Assembly (NCBI GenBank): GCA_964479445.1
Contig: CAYZMH010000086.1
Location: 1 to 13,889, forward strand
Reading direction: 5' to 3'
DNA: 13,889 bases
Source of the DNA: CAYZMH01 sp964479445
Lineage (GTDB): Bacteria; Bacteroidota; Bacteroidia; Bacteroidales; GCA-2748055
This document shows, piece by piece, positions 6,583 to 13,520 of the stretch. The notes under the pieces were generated by a model that did not search any database, was not told where the DNA came from, and saw nothing but the letters and a program-made list of their open reading frames with translations. Position 1 is the first letter of the stretch. Each line of letters begins with the position of its first letter. The translations under genes were made by a program, and so were the position numbers.

Positions 6583-6894
6583 TCAGGACTCCCTTTTTAA
6601 CGTCCTGTTAACATCCTGGTTGATCTGTTTTTTCCGGTCCCCGGGCAGTCGATGCATGCATGAGTCGTGTTCGCAGGTGTGCCGGTACTGTTTCATCATA
6701 CGGGAAAGCTGACGGATCTGTTGTTCGTACTTCCGGCAGAAGTGGCAGGTAAGGGTGTGCATCTTCAACCTGACCCGGTTTTTCATGGTCAACCGCTCCT
6801 CCTGGGACCGGGAAATAAGAAAACTAGCCTCATCACAGGACATCATATACCTGCTGAGGAGTGCCATGAGCCCTTTCTCTTTTTTACCTGTCAT
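6583..6894 (-). CDS. Zinc-binding-type cytosolic anti-sigma factor
   Basis: Predicted to bind and silence the ECF sigma factor encoded just upstream. It has 103 residues and no membrane helix, so it is a soluble anti-sigma factor. MSCDEASFLISRSQEERLT (18-36) followed by HTLTCHFC (46-53) gives Cys20, His46, Cys50 and Cys53, the C...HxxxCxxC pattern of zinc-binding anti-sigma (ZAS) domains. Unusually, the C-terminal third adds HTCEHDSCMH (72-81), with two more cysteines and three more histidines, which could hold another metal and serve as a sensor. ATG 6894 lies inside the end of the sigma gene (11-nt overlap, ATGACAGGTAA), implying translational coupling. A later start at Met17 or Met18 is possible because many relatives begin close to the first cysteine. 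The role is inferred from motif and position. Confidence 0.82.
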   Translation of the reverse strand: MTGKKEKGLMALLSRYMMSCDEASFLISRSQEERLTMKNRVRLKMHTLTCHFCRKYEQQIRQLSRMMKQYRHTCEHDSCMHRLPGDRKKQINQDVNRTLKRES

Positions 6895-7480
6895 TTCCTT
6901 GCCATTTCGTTTCTATACAATCCCGCATCCTGAGGCGGGCACGGTGCAGCATCACCCACAGGTTGGACGCTGTAATGCCCAATTCCTTACAGACCTCCCC
7001 GGAATCTGCTTCATCCACCATTTTCATCACAAATGCCGCAGCCAGTCCGGGCGGCAGCAGGGCAATGCATTTTTCTATGATGGCTCTCAGCTCCTCGTTC
7101 TCGATCTCCCCTTCCGGCATCAGTGAGTGCGAATGCGGTCCTTTTTCCTCCCTCCAGTGTCCGCGGAAAGGCGCTTCTGTGCGAAACAACTCTTCATCGG
7201 TGATCTTATCCCCGAACTCCGATGCAGCCGACTCCCGGGTGCGGCTTTTTTTGCGGTATACATCGATAATTTTACGTTTCAAAATGGATGTGAGCCATGT
7301 CTTTTCAGTGCTGGCTCCTTTGAACCGCTCCTTTGATTTAAGGGCTGCCAGGAAGGTGTCCTGCACCAGGTCCGATGCAAGCTGCTCATCCGACAGGCGC
7401 ATCATGGCATAGTGAAAAAGGTAATCACCGTACTTCTCAGTCCAGGAGGCGGGATCCAGGGTATGTTCGTTCTCGGTCAA
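6884..7480 (-). CDS. ECF-type RNA polymerase sigma factor
   Basis: Alternative sigma factor of the extracytoplasmic-function group, 198 residues, with only regions 2 and 4. Region 2 (about 18-78) includes SDLVQDTFLAAL (36-47) for core binding and -10 recognition, and TWLTSILKRKIIDVYRKK (61-78). Region 4 (about 130-190) includes LLPPGLAAAFVMKMVDEADS (141-160) and the helix-turn-helix VCKELGITASNLWVMLHRAR (163-182). The linker (80-128) is rather long and charged. The only plausible start is TTG 7480; no in-frame ATG precedes region 2. It is the first gene of the bufferin-type cluster, overlapping the anti-sigma gene by 11 nt. Known bufferin clusters in Caulobacter and Neisseria-type bacteria also depend on ECF sigma/anti-sigma pairs, so it probably controls the precursor gene. 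The inducing signal cannot be seen. Confidence 0.93.
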   Translation of the reverse strand: MTENEHTLDPASWTEKYGDYLFHYAMMRLSDEQLASDLVQDTFLAALKSKERFKGASTEKTWLTSILKRKIIDVYRKKSRTRESAASEFGDKITDEELFRTEAPFRGHWREEKGPHSHSLMPEGEIENEELRAIIEKCIALLPPGLAAAFVMKMVDEADSGEVCKELGITASNLWVMLHRARLRMRDCIETKWQGNDR

Positions 7481-7503
7481 ATTTGCAATGCAGTTCGTTT
7501 GGT

Positions 7504-7535
7504 TGAATATAGGAAAAAAGCACCGGTTGCCAAAA
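7504..7535 (-). promoter_or_regulatory. Candidate housekeeping promoter of the sigma factor gene
   Basis: On the minus strand TTTTG (7531-7535) and TATATTCA (7504-7511, 6 of 8 matches to TAnnTTTG) are 19 bp apart, the spacing of Bacteroidota -33/-7 promoters. The start site would be about 15-20 nt before the TTG start at 7480. The -33 box lies in the loop of the preceding terminator hairpin. The ECF-type pair seen before the precursor gene is absent here. Confidence 0.4.
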
Positions 7536-7539
7536 CCGG
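7514..7539 (-). terminator. Intrinsic terminator of the MutT gene
   Basis: On the minus strand, a perfect 6-bp stem CCGGTT/AACCGG (7534-7539 with 7523-7528) with a 5-nt loop is followed, 3 nt later, by six T residues (7514-7519). It begins 7 bp after the MutT stop codon and separates that gene from the sigma factor cluster. Confidence 0.6.
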
Positions 7540-7546
7540 CAAGAGC

Positions 7547-7936
7547 TCAGGTAAGCGAACCATTGAGTCGTTCGACCAGCTGAAGATCGGCTTCCAGGAG
7601 GTCTGCCGACTCCAGCTCCACGCGGGACATCCACCGCATCTCCTGGTGCTCCGAAAGCCTGGGTTCCCCACCGGTAATGGTGCATACAAAAGGAATAAGC
7701 TTAACCGGGTTATGGTCGTAGAGGTGGGTTACGGAAGGCAACAGTTGCTCCACCTTTATCTCCAGGTTCAACTCCTCCAGTATTTCCCGTTTAATGCACT
7801 GCTCCGGGGATTCCCCCATGCGCATTTTTCCACCCGGGAACTCCCATTTCAGGGGATGGGACATGGAGTTGCTACGCCGGGCTACCAGCACCTGGTCTCC
7901 ACATTTTATGATGGCACATGTAACTTCCGTTATCAT
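7547..7936 (-). CDS. mutT: MutT-type Nudix hydrolase (8-oxo-dGTP diphosphatase)
   Basis: Probably removes oxidised dGTP from the nucleotide pool, giving 8-oxo-dGMP and pyrophosphate. It has 129 residues, normal for MutT. The Nudix box runs from Gly36 to Leu58 (Gly36, Glu42, Arg50-Glu51, Glu54-Glu55); Asn57 replaces the usual glycine, a substitution outside the metal ligands. WEFPGGK (31-37) and the C-terminal EMRWMSRVEL (99-108) are typical of MutT. ATG 7936 matches the family N-terminus (EVTCAIIKCGDQVLVARR). The open frame extends to 8062, but the extra 42 residues are not expected in the family. A -7-like element TTATTTTG (7969-7976, 7 of 8) lies 33 bp upstream. Related Nudix enzymes act on other nucleotides, so the exact substrate is inferred. 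Confidence 0.9.
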   Translation of the reverse strand: MITEVTCAIIKCGDQVLVARRSNSMSHPLKWEFPGGKMRMGESPEQCIKREILEELNLEIKVEQLLPSVTHLYDHNPVKLIPFVCTITGGEPRLSEHQEMRWMSRVELESADLLEADLQLVERLNGSLT

Positions 7937-8132
7937 CGCAGTCAGGCAGGGTTTTATAGATAGACCATCAAAATAAAGCTGTCGTTGCTTTGCCGCAGGC
8001 GGCATTGACCAGCGCCCGGTTGACCGGGATGAATCAACTGTAAAACGCCGGTAAAATAGCAAAAAATTGTATTAAGAAAAAAGCCGGGCAATCCAATTGG
8101 CGTCTACTGTAAAACAGGTTAACGCAAACCCG
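7937..8132. other. 196-bp gap with short palindromes
   Basis: Between the SixA-like and MutT genes there are three small inverted repeats: TGCCGC-AG-GCGGCA (7991-8004), CCCGGT-TG-ACCGGG (8015-8028) and CTGT-AAA-ACAG (8107-8117). None is followed by a clear T-run on the minus strand, although the segment read as CCCGGCTTTTTT (8085-8096) could be the end of a weak terminator for the SixA-like gene. A candidate -7 element for MutT is at 7969-7976. No further coding sequence was seen. Confidence 0.4.
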
Positions 8133-8642
8133 CTATTTCACAGGGCGTTTACGCTTGGGGTAATCGACAAATTCCTCGTTCAGCTGAAGCCGCCCGAGGT
8201 CTTTCCATGTACCCTCTTCAAACATGAATCGGGCCACCCCGGCCGTATGGATCTTATCTACCTTTTCAGAGAGAAACCGGTTGGCCAGGTCGGTGAATGA
8301 CGGGTTGTGTCCGAAAATAGCTGCCGATTCCTCTTTTTCAGGTATCTCAGCCAGTACCTGCAGAATCTCATCCTGGCTGCCCATGTACAACCGGGGGCGG
8401 ATCAGCAGCGCCTCATTCTCCAGTTCCCATACCCGGTGCATGATCACCGCGGTATGAAAAGCCCTCACTGCCGTACTGGTCAGTAACAAACCGGGAACCT
8501 TCCCATCGTTTTTTAACCGCTCTGCCATCTGGTAGGCATTGTTGACTCCCCGCTCTGTAAGGGGACGGTCCATGTCATCCACCACGGTATCCCAGTCAGA
8601 TTTTGCATGCCTGATAATAAAAAGTTCTTTACCTGTCGCCAT
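8133..8642 (-). CDS. sixA: SixA-like histidine phosphatase
   Basis: Small phosphatase of the histidine phosphatase (RHG) superfamily, 169 residues. FIIRHAKSDW (8-17) contains the RH motif with catalytic His12. DRPLTERG (25-32), LLTSTAVRAFHTA (53-65, with Arg60) and FGHNPSF (110-116, with His112) complete the active site. SixA in E. coli removes phosphate from phosphohistidine of HPt-type or phosphotransfer proteins; the substrate here is unknown. ATG 8642 is chosen because the conserved fold begins within five residues; an in-frame ATG at 8690 would add a 16-residue extension without family support. The gene is single, with gaps on both sides. A kinase lies elsewhere in the window (1-1408), but nothing links the two directly. 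Confidence 0.88.
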   Translation of the reverse strand: MATGKELFIIRHAKSDWDTVVDDMDRPLTERGVNNAYQMAERLKNDGKVPGLLLTSTAVRAFHTAVIMHRVWELENEALLIRPRLYMGSQDEILQVLAEIPEKEESAAIFGHNPSFTDLANRFLSEKVDKIHTAGVARFMFEEGTWKDLGRLQLNEEFVDYPKRKRPVK

Positions 8643-8817
8643 ATAGAAAGGTTTTATTAAATTGAACACATCAATCTCCCCAATGTTCACGCAGTTAGTT
8701 GATTACCCTTAAAGAGAATCTTCCTTATCCTGTCAGGCCGGCAATCCGCACCGGATGCGCTCTTCCGGGTGGCTTCCCGGTGGTTCATCGTTCCGCCCCG
8801 GCCCTGCCGGCACAGAT
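8643..8817. other. 175-bp gap with three consecutive GC-rich stem-loops
   Basis: Downstream of PhoH and upstream of the SixA-like gene lie three inverted repeats: GC-A-ATCCG-CAC-CGGAT-GC (8741-8758), CCGGG-TGGCTT-CCCGG (8765-8780) and CCGGC-CCT-GCCGG (8798-8810). The last starts 8 bp after the PhoH stop on the minus strand. None is followed by a T-run, so they may act as a Rho-type or RNA-stabilising 3' end. No coding sequence was seen. Confidence 0.45.
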
Positions 8818-10158
8818 TTACAACAGGTTGCTTGCCAGGTCTGCCAGGTAGCTGCGTTCCCCTTTCACAAGGTGAACGTGTGCAAAGATATCCTGCCCCC
8901 GCATCCGGTCTGCCAGGTAGGTCAGTCCGTTGGACTTGGTATCCAGGTATGGCGAATCAATCTGCTGGATATCCCCGGTAAAGATCATCTTGGTGCCTTC
9001 GCCGGCGCGTGTAATGATCGTTTTCACTTCGTGGGGGGTGAGATTCTGGGCCTCATCCACAATAAAGAAGACACGCGAAAGGCTTCGTCCGCGTATGTAT
9101 GCCAGGGGTGTGATCACCAGTTTTTCGTTCTGCTGCATCTCCTCGATCCGTGTGTACTCCTTGCTCTGTTGCTTGAACTTCTGCTTGATCACGGCCAGGT
9201 TATCGAACAGGGGCTGCATATAGGGACCGATCTTTTCGCCCACATCCCCGGGAAGATAACCGAGATCCCTGTTCGCCAGGGGCACAATGGGACGCGCCAG
9301 GAAGATCTGGGTGTACATCTTACGCTGGTGCAATGCTGCAGCCAGGGCCAGCAGAGTTTTCCCGGTTCCTGCCTTGCCGGTCAGTGCCGCCAGCTGTACT
9401 TCCGGGCGCATCAGGGCATCCAGTGCAAAGGTCTGCTCGGCATTGCGCGGCTCAATCCCATAGGTCCGGGTCTTTTCCACCCGGTTGATCACCTTGTTGA
9501 ACGGATCAAAATGGGCCAGGGCGCTGATGGAGTCATTTCGGAAGATAAAGTACTGGTGTGCAGACGGGGCACTTTTGATCCCAAACTCCTTGGCCGGTAA
9601 CCCGCTGTAATCTTCGTATAGCCTGGAAATAGCATCCGGATCAATCGCTTCGCTCACCTGCACCCCTTCATAGATATCATCGATGTTCTGCACCATGTCG
9701 TTATGGTAATCCTGGGCCATGATCCCCAATGACTTGGCCTTCATGCGCAGGTTGATATCCTTGGTGATCAGGATCACCGGGGTTCCGTTCTGATTCAGGT
9801 AGAGATGCTCGGCAATAGCCAGGATCCGGTGATCGGGCGTATTTTCTGGAAAAGAAGTCTGTAATTTTTCAGAATACGGTTTCCCTGTCTCAATGCTCAG
9901 CTTTCCTTTGTCCTTCCCCAGCGAGAGTCCGCCGTTAAAAAGCTTATCGCCCGACAGCTTGTCCAGTTCCCGCGTAAACTCACGTGCATGGAAGTTAATA
10001 ATGTCGTTCCCCTTCTTGAACCGGTCCAGCTCCTCCAGCACCGTGATGGGGATCACGATGTCATGTTCGTCAAAATTGTAGATGCACTTGTAGTCGTGAA
10101 GCAGAACATTGGTATCCAGGACAAATATCTTCCTGTTGATTTTTTCTTTTTTTGCCAT
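8818..10158 (-). CDS. phoH: PIN-PhoH fusion ATPase/RNase (PhoH2/YlaK type)
   Basis: Cytoplasmic protein of 446 residues joining a PIN-domain ribonuclease to a PhoH ATPase, the PhoH2 type thought to act as an RNA helicase/RNase. The PIN part (about 10-165) shows the acidic residues Asp15 (FVLDTNVLL), Glu42/Glu43 (VLEELDRF), Asp109 (TPDHRIL) and Asp134 (ITKDINLR). The PhoH part (about 235-446) shows Walker A GKAGTGKT (261-268), FLARPIVPL (286-294), LGYLPGD (299-305), Walker B FIVDEAQN (365-372) and FTGDIQQID (393-401). ATG 10158 is preferred over 10191 because GAGGGG lies 6 nt upstream and the family starts close to the PIN domain. An exact TAnnTTTG element is at 10193-10200. No antitoxin-like gene is adjacent, which fits a standalone PhoH2. 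Confidence 0.95.
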   Translation of the reverse strand: MAKKEKINRKIFVLDTNVLLHDYKCIYNFDEHDIVIPITVLEELDRFKKGNDIINFHAREFTRELDKLSGDKLFNGGLSLGKDKGKLSIETGKPYSEKLQTSFPENTPDHRILAIAEHLYLNQNGTPVILITKDINLRMKAKSLGIMAQDYHNDMVQNIDDIYEGVQVSEAIDPDAISRLYEDYSGLPAKEFGIKSAPSAHQYFIFRNDSISALAHFDPFNKVINRVEKTRTYGIEPRNAEQTFALDALMRPEVQLAALTGKAGTGKTLLALAAALHQRKMYTQIFLARPIVPLANRDLGYLPGDVGEKIGPYMQPLFDNLAVIKQKFKQQSKEYTRIEEMQQNEKLVITPLAYIRGRSLSRVFFIVDEAQNLTPHEVKTIITRAGEGTKMIFTGDIQQIDSPYLDTKSNGLTYLADRMRGQDIFAHVHLVKGERSYLADLASNLL

Positions 10159-10192
10159 AAAAAGCCCCTCGGTTAAACTATCTTTACACACC

Positions 10193-10200
10193 CAAAAGTA
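10193..10200 (-). promoter_or_regulatory. Bacteroidota -7 element of the PhoH gene
   Basis: Reads TACTTTTG on the minus strand, an exact match to TAnnTTTG, 34 bp before the PhoH ATG at 10158. No clear TTTG box lies 19-20 bp upstream. It sits in the 111-bp divergent gap shared with the nitroreductase gene, for which no good -7 element was seen. Confidence 0.5.
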
Positions 10201-10269
10201 TCATTTTTACGACCTGTATTGTCAGGAAAATATTCACATTACGTTAAGTTATAAACAAACTTATTAACC

Positions 10270-10803
10270 ATGAACAGTGACCCTCGCACCGATTGGATCA
10301 GGAAACGCCGGAGCATCAGGAAATATACCGGCGAAAAGATCACCGATGATGAACTGAAAGAGTTGTTACGGGCAGCCATGGGTGCTCCCTCGGCCGTGAA
10401 CAAGCAACCGTGGCATTTTATCGTCCTGGACGACCGCGCGCTGCTCAGCCAGGTCCCCGGATTCCATCCCAACGCCTCCTTCGTCAGCGACGCCAGTCAC
10501 GCCATCGTGGTGTGCGTGGACGAGAAGCTGCAGCATGATGAGGGGTACGGACTGCTGGATTGCAGTGCCGCGGCAGAAAATCTCCTCCTGGCCGCAAACA
10601 GTATGGACCTGGGCGCATGCTGGATCGGTATCTACCCCCGGGAGGGCCGTATAAACGCCCTGCGCGACATGCTGCAAACCCCGGATCATGTCATGCCCTT
10701 TGCCATGATCTCCCTGGGACGACCCGCCGAGGAGAAACCCGAAGCAGAGCGGTACCGGCCGGAACGCATCCATCGAAACACCTGGGGCACCCCGTTCGAG
10801 TAG
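10270..10803 (+). CDS. Nitroreductase-family FMN oxidoreductase
   Basis: Flavin-dependent NAD(P)H oxidoreductase of the nitroreductase superfamily, 177 residues, a usual length for the small Bacteroidota members. RKRRSIRKYTGEKI (11-24) and APSAVNKQPWHFIV (39-52) are the phosphate- and flavin-contacting segments, GLGACWIG-like LGACWIG (114-120) supports the flavin site, and MISLGRPAEEKP (146-157) is the usual C-terminal strand-turn. It probably works as a dimer in the cytoplasm. The physiological substrate is unknown; nitro compounds, quinones or other electron acceptors are all possible. The start is ATG 10270, preceded by an A/T-rich tract without a Shine-Dalgarno site. It ends 4 bp before folC, so the two are probably co-transcribed. 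Confidence 0.93.
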   Translation: MNSDPRTDWIRKRRSIRKYTGEKITDDELKELLRAAMGAPSAVNKQPWHFIVLDDRALLSQVPGFHPNASFVSDASHAIVVCVDEKLQHDEGYGLLDCSAAAENLLLAANSMDLGACWIGIYPREGRINALRDMLQTPDHVMPFAMISLGRPAEEKPEAERYRPERIHRNTWGTPFE

Positions 10804-10807
10804 ATCC

Positions 10808-12115
10808 ATGAACTACAAACAGACACTCGCTTTTCTCTACGAGAACCTGCCCATGTTCCAGCGTACCGGTCAGGCTGCCTACAAAGCCAACCTGGACAAC
10901 ACGCATCGCCTGGATGAGGCGCTGGGGCATCCGCACCGCCGGTTCAGGTCGGTCCATGTAGCCGGCACCAACGGCAAGGGTTCGGTGAGCCATATGCTTG
11001 CCTCGGTCTTCATGGAATCGGGCTACAAAACCGCCCTCTACACCTCCCCCCACCTGCTCGATTTCCGGGAGCGTATCCGCCTCAACGGGGAAATGATCCC
11101 ACCCGCGGAGGTAACCCGGTTTGTAAACCGGCACATGGATTTGATCCTGGAGATCGCTCCCTCCTTCTTCGAGATCACCGCCATGATGGCATTTGACTAC
11201 TTTGCCCGTGAGGAGCCCGACATCGCTATCATCGAAACGGGGATGGGCGGCCGCCTCGACTCCACCAATATTATTCAGCCCGAACTGGCAGTGATCACCA
11301 ATATCTCGCATGACCACGCCCGCTTTTTGGGTCCGACCACCCGGCACATCGCCGGCGAGAAAGCCGGGATCATCAAATCCCGTGTGCCCGTGATCCTGGG
11401 TTCCATGGATCCCGACCTTATCCCCGTATTCACTGAACGGGCCTCTGCCCTTAACGCCCCGCTCTACCGTGCCGACCAGGCGCGGGAACTTCTCTTTGCC
11501 ACCCAAACCCCGGAAGAGCTCATGAATGTGAGGTTCAGGGTACCCTCCACAGGGGAAACGGAAGCATGGCAGACCGATCTCATGGGAAGCTACCAGCAGG
11601 AAAACCTTCAGACCGCCCTGGCAGCGCTGGACGTGATGCGCCCGAAGGGGTGGAAGCTGCCCCCCGCCCGGGTCGGCGCAGGCCTAACCGGGGTGATCCC
11701 CCACACCGGTCTTCACGGGAGGTGGGAAACCCTTGGCCACAATCCGCGAGTAATCTGCGATACCGGTCATAACAGCGGCGGTATCCGGAGCGTGGTGCGG
11801 CAGCTGGAGCAGGTGCCTGCAAAGACCCTCCACATGGTATTCGGGAGCGTGAGCGATAAGGAGCCGGAGGAGATCCTGGCCCTGCTGCCGTCACATGCAC
11901 GCTATTACTTCGTTCGCTCTTCGGTCCCCCGCTCCGCCGACCCCGCTGTCCTGAAGGAGAAGGGGGTGGTGTACGGACTCCGCGGGGAGAAATTCGAACG
12001 GGTGGAGGAAGGCATTCGTGCAGCCCGCCGGGAGGCCGGACCAAACGATGTGATCTTTATCGGAGGAAGCACCTTCGTGGTGGCCGATGCCCTGTCCCTG
12101 CTCCCGGGGAAATGA
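10808..12115 (+). CDS. folC: Folylpolyglutamate synthase / dihydrofolate synthase
   Basis: ATP-dependent ligase that adds glutamate to dihydropteroate and folates, giving dihydrofolate and polyglutamylated folates retained in the cell. It has 435 residues, normal for FolC. The Mur-ligase fold shows the P-loop GTNGKGS (53-59), YTSPHLLDFRERI (78-90), the GMGGRLDSTN loop (145-154), the metal site ISHDH (166-170) and EKAGIIK (184-190), which contains the lysine usually carbamylated. The C-terminal domain has HGRWE (303-307), DTGHN (318-322) and IGGSTFVVADAL near the end. It follows the nitroreductase gene by 4 bp. Whether it is bifunctional cannot be decided from sequence alone. No other folate gene is nearby. 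Confidence 0.96.
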   Translation: MNYKQTLAFLYENLPMFQRTGQAAYKANLDNTHRLDEALGHPHRRFRSVHVAGTNGKGSVSHMLASVFMESGYKTALYTSPHLLDFRERIRLNGEMIPPAEVTRFVNRHMDLILEIAPSFFEITAMMAFDYFAREEPDIAIIETGMGGRLDSTNIIQPELAVITNISHDHARFLGPTTRHIAGEKAGIIKSRVPVILGSMDPDLIPVFTERASALNAPLYRADQARELLFATQTPEELMNVRFRVPSTGETEAWQTDLMGSYQQENLQTALAALDVMRPKGWKLPPARVGAGLTGVIPHTGLHGRWETLGHNPRVICDTGHNSGGIRSVVRQLEQVPAKTLHMVFGSVSDKEPEEILALLPSHARYYFVRSSVPRSADPAVLKEKGVVYGLRGEKFERVEEGIRAARREAGPNDVIFIGGSTFVVADALSLLPGK

Positions 12116-12218
12116 GCAGACCAACCGGCAAAGTGGGACCGGCAAACACGGACAGGGATCAATAACTATATCAATCCGGTTTTTTTCCTTTATTTTGCAC
12201 CTTTAAAGGTACCGGGAA

Positions 12219-13520
12219 ATGACCACGCAGGGAAAAAGAGTTGCTTTTTACACACTGGGATGCAAGCTCAATTTTGCAGAGACCGCTTCCATCGCCCGTC
12301 AGTTCGAGGCAGAGGGATACCGCCAGGTGCCCTTTGATGAAGAGGCCGATGTCTACTTCATCAACTCCTGCACGGTCACCCACCAGGCCGACCGCAAGTG
12401 CCGGTCAGCCATACGCCGGGCCATCCGGAAAAATCCTGCTGCCTTTGTGGCCGTGGGAGGGTGCTACGCCCAGGTAAAAGCCGAAGAGATCCGCCAGATC
12501 GAAGGGGTGGATGCCATCCTGGGTTCCCGTGAAAAATTCAGACTCTTCCAGCTTTTCGGCGACTTCGATAAACAACCCGACCCGGATGTCAGGGTGGAGA
12601 GCACCCGCAGTGCCCAATCCTTTGAACCTGCCTGGTCGCTCACCGACCGGACCCGCTCGTTTTTAAAGGTGCAGGATGGCTGCGACTACTTCTGTTCCTA
12701 TTGCACCATTCCGCTGGCACGCGGAACAAACCGCAGTGCAAGTATCGCGGAGACCCTGGAGGCGGTCAGGCAGATCGCCGCCCGCGGCAAAAAGGAGATC
12801 GTGCTCACCGGAATCAATATCGGGGAGTTCGGCCGGGAAAAGGGCGAATCGTTTTTAGATCTCATCCGGGAACTGGACCGGCTGGAAGGAATCGAACGCT
12901 ACCGGATCTCCTCCATCGAACCCAACCTGCTCTCCGACGAGATCATCGAACAGGTGTATGAAAGTCGTACATTCCTCCCCCACTTCCACATCCCCCTGCA
13001 ATCGGGCAGCGATGAAATCCTCTCCGCCATGAGACGCAGGTACGACACCCGGCTCTTTGCCGATCGAGTGTCCAAAATCCGTTCCCTCATGCCCCTGGCA
13101 GGGATCGGGGTCGATGTGATCACCGGTTTCCCGGGGGAGACCGAAACGCATATGGAGGAGCAGGACCGGTTCCTGCGCGAACTGGATTTCTCCTACCTTC
13201 ATGTATTCTCCTTTTCCGAACGTCCCCGGACCCTTGCCGCACACATGAAAGAGAAAGTGCCTCCTCAGGAGATCGAGGCTCGCAGCAACCGGCTCCACGA
13301 GTTGTCGGACCGCAAACACCGTCTCTTCATGGAACGGAACCTTGGAACCCATAACCGGGTCCTTTTTGAAACCCGGGAAAAGGGCGCCATGACAGGATGG
13401 ACCGAAAACTATCTTAAATTTGCAACCACCGACCCCGCGGCAACGCCGGGATCCATTAAAACGGTCTCCCTTGATGCCCTCGACGCAGAAGAGCGGGTGA
13501 CCGGCAAACTAATAAAATGA
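12219..13520 (+). CDS. mtaB: tRNA t6A37 methylthiotransferase MtaB
   Basis: Radical SAM enzyme that converts N6-threonylcarbamoyladenosine at tRNA position 37 to its 2-methylthio form (ms2t6A). It has 433 residues. The N-terminal UPF0004 domain carries the auxiliary iron-sulfur cysteines Cys15 (YTLGCKLNFAE), Cys51 (INSCTVTHQAD) and Cys82 (GGCYAQ). The radical SAM motif CDYFCSYC (155-162) gives Cys155, Cys159 and Cys162. FHIPLQSGSDEIL and GVDVITGFPGETE follow, and a C-terminal TRAM-like domain fills about 370-433. TLGCKLN and CDYFCSYCTIPLARG distinguish MtaB from MiaB and RimO. A -7-like TTATTTTG (12190-12197) lies 21 bp before the ATG. The stop overlaps the start of the next gene. Confidence 0.96.
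   Translation: MTTQGKRVAFYTLGCKLNFAETASIARQFEAEGYRQVPFDEEADVYFINSCTVTHQADRKCRSAIRRAIRKNPAAFVAVGGCYAQVKAEEIRQIEGVDAILGSREKFRLFQLFGDFDKQPDPDVRVESTRSAQSFEPAWSLTDRTRSFLKVQDGCDYFCSYCTIPLARGTNRSASIAETLEAVRQIAARGKKEIVLTGINIGEFGREKGESFLDLIRELDRLEGIERYRISSIEPNLLSDEIIEQVYESRTFLPHFHIPLQSGSDEILSAMRRRYDTRLFADRVSKIRSLMPLAGIGVDVITGFPGETETHMEEQDRFLRELDFSYLHVFSFSERPRTLAAHMKEKVPPQEIEARSNRLHELSDRKHRLFMERNLGTHNRVLFETREKGAMTGWTENYLKFATTDPAATPGSIKTVSLDALDAEERVTGKLIK

Noticed and set aside
6111..6611. Plus-strand open frame of 166 codons with Phe/Leu/Ser-rich repeats opposite the precursor gene
   Set aside because: It is the antisense shadow of the lysine/alanine codon run; it has no family resemblance and spans the precursor start and promoter.
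8755..9600. Plus-strand open frame of 281 codons
   Set aside because: Antisense to the PhoH gene, whose Walker motifs are intact.
12138..12186. Possible terminator after folC (ACCGG ... CCGGT followed by seven T)
   Set aside because: The loop would be about 33 nt and the stem only 5 bp; the T-run may simply be part of the mtaB promoter region.
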